A stretch of 64,000 nucleotides of DNA from Paractinoplanes deccanensis. GTDB lineage: Bacteria > Actinomycetota > Actinomycetes > Mycobacteriales > Micromonosporaceae. The translations under genes were made by a program, and so were the position numbers. The notes under the pieces were generated by a model. It worked only from the letters and a program-made list of their open reading frames with translations, did not search any database and was not told the origin of the DNA. Below, piece after piece: positions 35,225 to 42,629 of the stretch (within the stretch, counting starts at the first letter, position 1; the number at the start of each line of letters is the position of its first letter). The stretch is from assembly GCF_016862115.1 (NCBI RefSeq), contig NZ_BOMI01000165.1:1-64000 (forward strand), read 5' to 3'.

Positions 35225-36886
35225 ATGTCACCGTACGCCATGGCGTACGACTACGACGTCCTCGTCGTCGGCTCGGGCTTCGGCGGCAGCGTCAGCGCGC
35301 TGCGCCTGACCGAGAAGGGCTACCGCGTCGGCGTCCTCGAGGCCGGCCGCCGCTTCACCGACGACCAGCTGCCCGAGACGTCGTGGCGGCTGCGCCGATA
35401 TGTGTACGCGCCGGCCCTTCGCTGCTTCGGCATCCTGCGTCTCACGCTGCTCGACAACGTGCTCGTCATGTCGGGGGCGGGCGTCGGCGGCGGCTCGCTC
35501 GGCTACGCGAACACGCTCTACGAGCCGCCGGACACGTTCTTCACGGACCCGCGCTGGTCGTCGGTCACCGACTGGAAAGGCGAGCTCGCCGCCGCGTACG
35601 ACCAGGCGAGACGCATGCTCGGCGTGACGACGAACCCCGTGGAGACGCCGTCCGACCGGGCCTTGCGGGCGGTTGCCGACGATCTCGGGGTGGGGCACAC
35701 CTTCACGCGTACGCCGGTAGGCGTGCTCTTCGGCGACGAAGCGGTCCTGCCGGATCCGTTCTTCGGGGGCGCCGGACCCGTGCGCTCCGCCTGCACCCAC
35801 TGCGGCGCGTGCATGACCGGCTGCCGGGTCGGCGCGAAGAACACGCTCGTCAAGAACTACCTCTACCTCGCCGAGCGCCTCGGCGCCGCCGTGCTCCCGT
35901 TGACGACCGTCACCGACGTACGGCCTCGGAGAGAGGGGGGTTTCGCGGTCGCGACCCGTCGCACCGGCGGCCTCGCCCGCCGCACCTTCACGGCCGAGCA
36001 GGTCGTCTTCGCGGCGGGAGCCCTGGGTACGCAGCGCCTGCTGCACCGCCTGCGCGACCGCGGCTCGCTGCCCGGCGTCTCCGCGCGGCTCGGCGAGCTG
36101 AGCCGCACCAACTCGGAGTCCATCCTGGGCGCCCGAACCCGACGCCGTGACCAGGACTTCAGCCGCGGCGTCGCGATCACGTCGTCGATCCACCCGGACC
36201 CGTCCACGCACGTCGAGCCGGTCCGCTACGGCCGGGGCAGCAACCTGCTCGCGCTGCTCGCCACCACGCTGGTCGACGACGCGGGCGGCCGCTCCCGCCT
36301 GCTCACCGGCCTGCGCCAGCTGGTGCGCGACCGCCGCGACCTGCGCCTGCTGGTCTCGCCGCGGCACTGGTCCCGCGAGACGATCGTGCTGCTGGCCATG
36401 CAGGCCCTCGACAACTCGATCACGGTCTACCGCAAGCGCGGCCGGCTGCGCACCCGCCAGGGCATCGGCTCGCCCAACCCGGTGTGGGTGCCCGCCGCGC
36501 ACCAGGTGGCCCGCTCCGTGGCCACGAAGATCGACGGGGTCCCGCTCGGCGCCCTGACCGAGCTGATCGGCCGCCCGGTGACCGGCCACTTCCTGGGCGG
36601 CTGCGCGATCGGCACGTCACCGGAGACCGGCGTCATCGACCCGTACCACCGCCTGTTCGGCCATCCCGGCCTGCATGTCATCGACGGATCCGCGGTCGCC
36701 GCCAACCTGGGGGTCAACCCGTCCCTCACGATCACGGCGATGGCGGAGCGGGCGGTGTCGCTGTGGCCCGACAACGGCTCCCCGGACCCGCGGCCGCCGC
36801 TGGGCGCTCCCTACGAGCGCCTCTCGCCCGTCCCTCCGCGACGCCCGGCGGTGCCCGCCTCGGCGCCGGGAGCGTTGCGCCTCTGA
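35225..36886 (+). CDS. GMC oxidoreductase, ChoD-like (cholesterol oxidase family)
   Basis: A 553-residue FAD enzyme. The text VLVVGSGFGGSVSALRLTEK near the N-terminus and the later SGAGVGGGSLGYANTLYEPP closely resemble mycobacterial ChoD. A Cys cluster CTHCGACMTGCRVGAKNTL (about 197-215) is also typical of this branch. The C-terminal GMC motif is in GHFLGGCAIGTSPETGVIDP. A likely reaction is oxidation of a 3-hydroxysteroid or similar alcohol to the ketone, which the nearby Baeyer-Villiger enzyme could use. ATG 35240 is an alternative start. Evidence for steroid as substrate is by family only. Confidence 0.88.
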   Translation: MSPYAMAYDYDVLVVGSGFGGSVSALRLTEKGYRVGVLEAGRRFTDDQLPETSWRLRRYVYAPALRCFGILRLTLLDNVLVMSGAGVGGGSLGYANTLYEPPDTFFTDPRWSSVTDWKGELAAAYDQARRMLGVTTNPVETPSDRALRAVADDLGVGHTFTRTPVGVLFGDEAVLPDPFFGGAGPVRSACTHCGACMTGCRVGAKNTLVKNYLYLAERLGAAVLPLTTVTDVRPRREGGFAVATRRTGGLARRTFTAEQVVFAAGALGTQRLLHRLRDRGSLPGVSARLGELSRTNSESILGARTRRRDQDFSRGVAITSSIHPDPSTHVEPVRYGRGSNLLALLATTLVDDAGGRSRLLTGLRQLVRDRRDLRLLVSPRHWSRETIVLLAMQALDNSITVYRKRGRLRTRQGIGSPNPVWVPAAHQVARSVATKIDGVPLGALTELIGRPVTGHFLGGCAIGTSPETGVIDPYHRLFGHPGLHVIDGSAVAANLGVNPSLTITAMAERAVSLWPDNGSPDPRPPLGAPYERLSPVPPRRPAVPASAPGALRL

Positions 36887-36893
36887 GGGTGCG

Positions 36894-36927
36894 ACGGCCC
36901 GGCCGGGATCCCGGCCGGCCGGGCCGT
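36894..36927. terminator. Bidirectional hairpin terminator
   Basis: ACGGCCCGGCCGG (36894-36906) pairs perfectly with CCGGCCGGGCCGT (36915-36927) across an 8-nt loop. It lies between the convergent GMC oxidoreductase and pectate lyase genes. Confidence 0.82.
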
Positions 36928-36977
36928 TCCTGCGCTCGGGGAGCGGGGGGCGGGGCTGCACACCCCCCGCTCCGGTC

Positions 36978-38441
36978 CTACTTGAGGGTGATGTCGGTGG
37001 CGGTGCAGGACTTGCCGTCGGGGACGGAGCTGATCTGGGTCGGCTCGCCGCTGGTGACGCCCTTGAAGATGGCGCAGATGACGGTCTTGCTGGTGCCGCC
37101 GACGACCGTCACCTTGGCGACGGTGGCGACGTCGCCGAGATTGGCGTTGACGCCGACGAGGGCCTTCAGCGGCGTCGTCACGGTCACGTTGGAGACCTGG
37201 ACCTTGCGGGCGTACTGCTTGGAGCAGTTGCCGCACGAGCGGTAGAGCTTGCCGATGTCGCTCGCCTGGAAGTCCTTGATGACGAAGGTGCCCGGGCCGT
37301 TGTGCTGGAAGGTCTTGTCGGAGGCGTGCATCGCGCCGCCGCCTACCACGGTCATCGTCTGGCTCGCCGAGGTGCCCTTGAACGTGGCGGCGTCCTCGCC
37401 CACGTCCTGCCACCACACGTTGCGCAGCGTGCAGGTGCCGAGGCAGTGCACGCCGTCGGCGGCGGGGCTGCCGATGATGACGTTCGACAGGGTGGCGCCG
37501 TCGGCGAGCTGGAACATCGGGTCCTGGCCCTCGTCCTGTCCGTCGCCGCCGAGGTCGCCGCCGCCGACGAAGCGCACGTTGCCGCCGTCGAACGAGCCGG
37601 TGATCTTGCGGGTGGCGGTGAGGGTGGTGGTGCTGACCGGCGTCGGCCAGGTGGCCGCCACCGGGGTTGCCGTGGCCGCGGGGCTCGCCGGGGCCGTCGT
37701 GGTCGGGGCCGTCGTGGTCGGGGCCGTCGTGGCCGGGGCCGTCGTGGCCGGGGCCGTCGTGGTCGGGGTCGCCGGGGTCGTCGTGGTGGGCGCCGTCGTG
37801 GCCGGGGCACCGCCCACGGCACTCACCGACACGTCGTCGAACGAGGCCGAGGCGTCCACAGTGAGCAGGCCCACCCTGCCCTTCGTCAGCTTCGCCGTGG
37901 TGACGTCGCCGACGACACGGCCGTCCACGTAGCCGGTCACCCGCGTGCCCGACACGTCGAGGCGCAGCTTGTGCCAGCCGCTGCCGGCGGTGGCCAGCGG
38001 CAGCGAGCTGAGCACGGTCACCGAGGAGCCCTTTACCTCCTCGAGCCGCGCCGCGCCGGACACCAGCACCAGCCGCTCGAACTGGTGGGCGCCGCCCACC
38101 CGGGCCGCGATGCCGGCCGACGCGCCGGGCGCCGCCAGCGTCAGCGGCCGCACCGACGCCTGCAGCGAGTAGTCCGTCCAGCCGCTGTCGCCGGCGAAGA
38201 ACCGGGCCAGCTCGCTGCCGTTGTCACCCTGCTTGAGCGCCTTCGTGCCGTCCGTCGCCACCGACCACGAGCCGCCCGACTTGGACCACCCGCTGGTGTC
38301 GCCGTCCTCGAAGTTGTCGCTCAGCGACGGCCCGCCCCCGGCGAACGCGGTGGCGGTGAGCCCGGCCGCGGCGACGAGCACCACGGCGAACCCGCCGATC
38401 AGTGCGCCCCGCCGGCGGCGGCCGGCCATTGCGTGCTTCAT
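36978..38441 (-). CDS. Secreted PL3 pectate lyase with N-terminal lectin-like domain
   Basis: A 487-residue extracellular enzyme. An RRRR signal peptide (about 1-35) is followed by a concanavalin-like beta domain (about 38-207). A Thr/Ala/Pro linker (about 210-258), encoded by GGGGCCGTCGTGG-type DNA repeats, leads to a PL3 domain (about 275-487). PL3 hallmarks are visible: DGVHCLGTCTLRNVWW, VGEDAATFKG and YRSCGNCSKQYARKV, with paired cysteines and the catalytic Lys/Arg region. It should cleave pectate by calcium-dependent beta-elimination. AGGAGG precedes the ATG by 7 nt. An almost perfect 21-bp palindrome abuts that ribosome-binding site. Confidence 0.93.
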   Translation of the reverse strand: MKHAMAGRRRRGALIGGFAVVLVAAAGLTATAFAGGGPSLSDNFEDGDTSGWSKSGGSWSVATDGTKALKQGDNGSELARFFAGDSGWTDYSLQASVRPLTLAAPGASAGIAARVGGAHQFERLVLVSGAARLEEVKGSSVTVLSSLPLATAGSGWHKLRLDVSGTRVTGYVDGRVVGDVTTAKLTKGRVGLLTVDASASFDDVSVSAVGGAPATTAPTTTTPATPTTTAPATTAPATTAPTTTAPTTTAPASPAATATPVAATWPTPVSTTTLTATRKITGSFDGGNVRFVGGGDLGGDGQDEGQDPMFQLADGATLSNVIIGSPAADGVHCLGTCTLRNVWWQDVGEDAATFKGTSASQTMTVVGGGAMHASDKTFQHNGPGTFVIKDFQASDIGKLYRSCGNCSKQYARKVQVSNVTVTTPLKALVGVNANLGDVATVAKVTVVGGTSKTVICAIFKGVTSGEPTQISSVPDGKSCTATDITLK

Positions 38442-38453
38442 TCGTCATCCTCC

Positions 38454-38474
38454 TGATCACGTCAGACATGATCA
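38454..38474. promoter_or_regulatory. 21-bp palindrome abutting the pectate lyase ribosome-binding site
   Basis: Two TGATCA arms (38454-38459 and 38469-38474) enclose a GTC/GAC inner pair, giving symmetry at all positions except one pair and the centre. It touches the AGGAGG of the pectate lyase gene and lies 55 bp before the divergent haloacetate dehalogenase. It could be an operator for one or both genes or a hairpin hiding the ribosome-binding site. Confidence 0.6.
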
Positions 38475-38528
38475 AGTGGTCGGCGGCGCCGAAAAGGTTG
38501 CCCGGGTTCCAGAAATTTTTTCGCGGGT

Positions 38529-39446
38529 ATGTGCGACGCCATGTTCGACGGCTTCGATGACGAGTTCCTCGACGTGGGCGAGGTGGGCCTGCGGGTGCGG
38601 TACGCGGGCGACGGCCCGCCGGTGCTGCTGATCCACGGCCATCCGCGTACGGGCGCCACCTGGCACCGCGTCGCGCCCCTGATGCTGCGCGCGGGTTTCA
38701 CCGTGGTCTGCCCGGACATGCGCGGCTACGGACGGTCGAGCAAGGCGCCGATCGAGACCGACCACTCCCAGCAGTCGAAGCGGGCGGTCGCCGCGGACCT
38801 GGTGACCCTCATGCGCAAGCTGGGCCACGAGTCCTTCGCCGCCGTGGGCCACGACCGCGGCTGCTACGTGGCGCTGCGGCTCGCCCTCGACCACCCCGCC
38901 GCGGTCTCCCGGCTGGTCGTGCTGGACGGCGTCCCGATCAGCGAGGCCCTCGCCCGCTGCGACGCGCGGTTCGCCCACGACTGGTACCACTGGTTCTTCT
39001 TCGCCCAGCCCGACAAGCCGGAGCGCGCGATCCTCGCCGACCCCACCCTCTGGTACAAGGGCGATCCCGGCCGGATGGGCGCCGAGAACTACGCCGAGTT
39101 CCGCGAGGCCACGAGCGACCCCGACACCGTGCGGGCGATGCTGGAGGACTACCGCGCCGGCCTGGGCGTCGACCACGAGCACGAGCTGACCGACCGTGCC
39201 CGGGGCACCACGATCGCCTGCCCCACCCTGTTCGCGTGGTCCACCCACGACGACATGGAGCAGTTGTACGGGGATCCGCTCGCGATCTGGCGCCGCTGGG
39301 CCCCGGACGTGCGCGGCGTGCCCATCGAGTCCGGTCACCACGTGGCCGAGGAGAACCCGGAGGCCCTGGCCGCCGCCCTGATCTCCTTCCTCGGCCCCTC
39401 GCCGAGTGGCCGTGCGACCACGCGGCCACCGGGCATCGCTCGGTGA
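38529..39446 (+). CDS. Haloacetate (fluoroacetate) dehalogenase-like alpha/beta hydrolase
   Basis: A 305-residue alpha/beta hydrolase. The nucleophile motif is GHDRG, with Asp in place of Ser, as in haloacetate dehalogenases. HGHPRTGATWHR and RGYGRSS match the family, as does AHDWYHWFFFAQPDKPE, the region holding the halide-binding Trp. The late GHHVAEENPE supplies the catalytic His. The likely reaction is hydrolytic removal of halide from haloacetate; epoxide hydrolase relatives share the Asp nucleophile, so substrate is not certain. ATG 38541 is an alternative start. The stop overlaps the FRG remnant. Confidence 0.85.
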   Translation: MCDAMFDGFDDEFLDVGEVGLRVRYAGDGPPVLLIHGHPRTGATWHRVAPLMLRAGFTVVCPDMRGYGRSSKAPIETDHSQQSKRAVAADLVTLMRKLGHESFAAVGHDRGCYVALRLALDHPAAVSRLVVLDGVPISEALARCDARFAHDWYHWFFFAQPDKPERAILADPTLWYKGDPGRMGAENYAEFREATSDPDTVRAMLEDYRAGLGVDHEHELTDRARGTTIACPTLFAWSTHDDMEQLYGDPLAIWRRWAPDVRGVPIESGHHVAEENPEALAAALISFLGPSPSGRATTRPPGIAR

Positions 39447-39625
39447 ACTGCCCCGGCAAGCTCGGCCGGAACGTCTCGCGCCGGTCCCTGCTGGGCAGCG
39501 GCGTGCCCCGGTACGCCGCCGAGCCGCTGCTCCAGCACTACGGCATCCGCACCCGATGGCTCGACCTGGTCGGCAACATCTGGAGCGCGCTCTGGTTCGC
39601 CTGCCACCACTTCACGACCTACTGA
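39443..39625 (+). pseudogene. FRG-domain remnant
   Basis: A 60-codon frame opens with a GTG overlapping the dehalogenase stop (GTGA). It contains PLLQHYGIRTRWLDLVGNIWSALWFACH, which matches the core of the FRG domain (usually LLQHYGxPTRLLDWT...ALYFA). The domain normally exceeds 100 residues and has further conserved segments on both sides, so this is a truncated leftover. FRG proteins are often linked to mobile or defence regions. It could still be translated through coupling. Confidence 0.6.
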
Positions 39626-39740
39626 CGGCGGGCGCGCACCGGGCTCGCGCCGGGTGCACCCTCGCCGCCGCCGGTGCGTACCACCTCCTGTCGATCTCCG
39701 CTCGGCGGAAGAGTCGGGCGTGAGAGAGAGGGGAGCGACG

Positions 39741-40190
39741 ATGAGCATCGTGGGGAAGCGCGTCTCGGCTGCGGCGCTTGCCGGACTGGCCGCCGGGGCC
39801 GTGACGCTCGGTTCGCCGGTCGCGGCGGATCCCGGCACCGACGGCACGGCCGCGGACACCGCCGACGTGGTCGTGCGGACCTGGTCGGGCATGGACCACT
39901 ACGTTGACCGGCGCACGACTCAGGAGCTCGGCGAGAAGCTGCGCGCCTGGGACAAGTCGAGCGAGCTGCCGGCCCTCGCCGGCTCGGCCCTGCTGTGCTC
40001 GCGGCTGCGGGTCCTGCCGCTGACCGCGCTGTGCACCTTCGGGCTGACCGCGGTGAACGCGCTCGTCCTGGACAAGGTCCGGCAGGCCGACGAGATCGGC
40101 GGGTGCCTGCGCCTGTCGGTCCGCTTCGGGATCCCGTCGGCGGCCGCCTACAACGACGACGGCGAGTACTGCCGCGGTGCGCGCCGCTGA
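39741..40190 (+). CDS. Small secreted protein of unknown function
   Basis: A 149-residue protein starting at ATG 39741 with GGGGAG 5 nt upstream. A signal peptide (about 1-29: KR, hydrophobic Ala/Gly core, VAADP) is clear. The mature part has an acidic start, three cysteines (near ALLCSRL, ALCTF and GGCLRL) plus a fourth in EYCRG, and a hydrophobic central segment (LPLTALCTFGLTAVNALVL). I do not recognise the family. Disulfide-bonded extracellular location is the best description. Confidence 0.6.
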   Translation: MSIVGKRVSAAALAGLAAGAVTLGSPVAADPGTDGTAADTADVVVRTWSGMDHYVDRRTTQELGEKLRAWDKSSELPALAGSALLCSRLRVLPLTALCTFGLTAVNALVLDKVRQADEIGGCLRLSVRFGIPSAAAYNDDGEYCRGARR

Positions 40191-40266
40191 CGCGCACGCC
40201 GTACGGCCGAGTGTGTGCACTCTTCCTCGCCGCGCCGGGCGGAGGTACACAGAGGCCGTGGCGGAG

Positions 40267-41973
40267 ATGGCCGGGACCCGGGTGACGCTGGCCCGCCGGG
40301 CGACGATGGAGAAGCGCCTGGTGTGGTCGTGCGTCACCGCGGGGGCCGCGGCGGCCGTCGCGGCGGTGGCCGTTGAGGGGGCGGCATGGCGGGCCGACCC
40401 CCTCAACGGCGCCCTCAACGTGGCGCTGTCGGTCGCTCTCGCCGGGGCCGGCGCGCTGCTCGCGTTCCCTTTCGCGCGGCCCTCGCGGCTGCTGCCGTGG
40501 ACCCTCGGGGCCTCGGCGGTGCTCTGGCCGGCGTCCTGGGCCGGCTACTGGGGTTCCGAGGCCGCGGGGCGGACGGGTCAGTACGCGAGTGTGCTCTTCT
40601 GCTTCTCCGTCTCCTCGGCGGCTCTGCTGTATCTCGACGACGGGGCCTGGCGGTGGCCGGTGCGCGCCTACCTCGCCGCCGCGGCTCTCGTCCTGCCGGT
40701 CGGCGAGGTGCTGCTCGACGTGACGGGCCTCGGCTACGACGACGCCGGCCCGGTGCTGGCCGTGGCGGACGGCCTTCTGGCCGCTCTCTTCGTCGCCGTG
40801 GCGGGCGACCAGGTGCGCCGGTTGCCGCGGCGGGAGCGGCCACCGGCCCTGGTCATCGTCGGCCCGGTCGTGATCGCGGCGGCGCTGATAGCGGCCGACG
40901 GCCCGGCCGCGATTCCCGGGCCCAGCGCCTTCCTCGCCGCCGGCACGCTCGTGCTCCTCGCCTTCCCGATCGCGCTGATCGGCTACACGTGGCGCAGCCG
41001 GGCGGCGGGCGCCCGGCTCGCGGACGAGATCGGGCGGATCCCGATGGTCACCGGTGACCGGGTCCGCGACGGGCTGCGCCGGGCCGTCGGCGATCGCGGC
41101 CTGAAGGTCTTCTACCGGATGCCCGGCGACACGGTGTACGTCGACGAGTCCGGCGCCGAGCGGACCGCCGCGTCGGTGCCGGCGCGCCGGCACCGGGTGT
41201 GGGTGGACGATCCCGCCGAGCCGGCCGGATCGGCGCCGGTCGCCCTGGTCGAAGTGGACGCGCGCTTCCGCCGCAAGCCCCTGGCCGAGCGGTTGCAGGC
41301 CGTCGCGCTGCTCAGCGACCGCGACATCGCGCTCGCCCGGCTCGACACCGTGACCAAGGTCTGGGCCCGCCGGGCCCAGGCCGGTGACCTGAGGCATCGC
41401 CGTGAGCTGGAGGAGGTCCTGCACGAGCAGGTCCAGCAGAGGGTGAGCGCCATCTCGATGACCCTCGGCCAGGTGGGGCTGCGGACGGAGGGCGACGAGG
41501 TCGCCACCGCCTCGGTCCGCTTCGCACAGAGCGAGCTCAGCGCCGCGCTCGCCCTCCTGCGCACGGTGGCGGAGCAGCTGCACTCCCCGATCCTGCGGGA
41601 GTCGGGCCTGGTGACGGCGCTGCGCGAGGTGGGCCACTCGCTCCGCCTGCCGCTGCGGGTGACGGTCGCCGACGAGGCCGGCCTCTCCCCCGGCATGCGG
41701 GCGATGGCGCTCGCGGCCGCACAGGACATCCTCGGTGACGTCGCGGACGGCCGGGCGCCCGGCACGTCGATCGAGGACCTCGGCGTCCAGGTGTCGGCCT
41801 CGCGCGACGTGGTGCACCTGCGCGTCGCCACCGGCCAGGACGGGCTGCTCGGGCTGGACACGCCCCGCGTCCGCCGGCTCTCCGACCGCACCCGGCACGC
41901 GGGCGGCGAGGTCCGGCTCGACGCCGGAACGGAAAGCTCCACCGTCATCTCAGTGAGGATGCCATGCGCGTAG
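40267..41973 (+). CDS. Membrane histidine-kinase-like protein with degenerate ATPase domain
   Basis: A 568-residue protein. Seven or so transmembrane segments fill about 20-240. After a cytoplasmic linker comes a HisKA_3-like helix with LEEVLHEQVQQRVSAISM, in which H386 is kept but the usual HD reads HE. The following domain has the spacing of an HATPase, but the N-box (seen as AAAQDILGDVAD) lacks the expected Asn and no DxGxG is visible. It may therefore bind ATP poorly and act as a sensor scaffold or partner. It overlaps the response regulator start by 10 nt. GTG 40258 and ATG 40306 are alternative starts. Confidence 0.75.
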   Translation: MAGTRVTLARRATMEKRLVWSCVTAGAAAAVAAVAVEGAAWRADPLNGALNVALSVALAGAGALLAFPFARPSRLLPWTLGASAVLWPASWAGYWGSEAAGRTGQYASVLFCFSVSSAALLYLDDGAWRWPVRAYLAAAALVLPVGEVLLDVTGLGYDDAGPVLAVADGLLAALFVAVAGDQVRRLPRRERPPALVIVGPVVIAAALIAADGPAAIPGPSAFLAAGTLVLLAFPIALIGYTWRSRAAGARLADEIGRIPMVTGDRVRDGLRRAVGDRGLKVFYRMPGDTVYVDESGAERTAASVPARRHRVWVDDPAEPAGSAPVALVEVDARFRRKPLAERLQAVALLSDRDIALARLDTVTKVWARRAQAGDLRHRRELEEVLHEQVQQRVSAISMTLGQVGLRTEGDEVATASVRFAQSELSAALALLRTVAEQLHSPILRESGLVTALREVGHSLRLPLRVTVADEAGLSPGMRAMALAAAQDILGDVADGRAPGTSIEDLGVQVSASRDVVHLRVATGQDGLLGLDTPRVRRLSDRTRHAGGEVRLDAGTESSTVISVRMPCA

Positions 41974-42629
41974 CCGTTGCCGACGACACGTACCTGTTCC
42001 GCGAGTCCTTCTGCCTGCTCCTCGAGCACATGGGCATCGAGGTGAGCCACCGGGCGGCCAACGGCGCGGACATCGTCGCCGCCGTGGTGAAGGATCCGCC
42101 CGACGTGGTCATCCTCGACATCCGCATGCCGCCGGGCGAGACCGGCGGACTCGACGCGGCGGAGAGACTGCGCGGCGAGTTCCCCGACCTGCCCGTCCTG
42201 GCACTTTCCCTGTACGTCCAGCCCGTGTACGTCCAGCGGCTGCTCACGCCGGGGGCGCGCTTCACCGGCTACCGCCAGAAGGACCGGGTCGCCGACGCGA
42301 CGGCGCTGCGCGAGTGCCTCGACCGGCTGGTGTCCGGCGAGACCGTGATCGAACCCGACATGGTCTCGATGCTCCTGCGCAGGAGGTCACCCGCGCGCAG
42401 CCCGCTGGCCCAGCTGACGCCGATGGAGATGCTGGTGCTCAAGCTGATGGCCGAGGGATTCAGCAACCGGCGCATCGCGGAGCAGCTGAAGATCAGCGTG
42501 CGCGCGGTCGAGGGCCGGGTGGGCGCCATCTTCGCGAAGCTGCACCTGTCCGCCGACGCCCTCGACCAGGACCGCCGGGTCATGGCGGTGCTGACCTTCC
42601 TGCGCGAGACCGGTCAGCGGGACGAGTGA
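41964..42629 (+). CDS. NarL/LuxR-type response regulator
   Basis: A 221-residue response regulator. The receiver domain has the acidic pair ADD (6-8), phospho-acceptor D52 in VVILDIRMPP and K106 in YRQKD. The LuxR helix-turn-helix (about 145-208) reads LTPMEMLVLKLMAEGFSNRR then IAEQLKISVRAVEGRV. The ATG overlaps the degenerate kinase gene by 10 nt. Its last 16 nt overlap the 3' end of the canonical histidine kinase on the other strand. Phosphorylation by that kinase is likely. Confidence 0.92.
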   Translation: MRVAVADDTYLFRESFCLLLEHMGIEVSHRAANGADIVAAVVKDPPDVVILDIRMPPGETGGLDAAERLRGEFPDLPVLALSLYVQPVYVQRLLTPGARFTGYRQKDRVADATALRECLDRLVSGETVIEPDMVSMLLRRRSPARSPLAQLTPMEMLVLKLMAEGFSNRRIAEQLKISVRAVEGRVGAIFAKLHLSADALDQDRRVMAVLTFLRETGQRDE

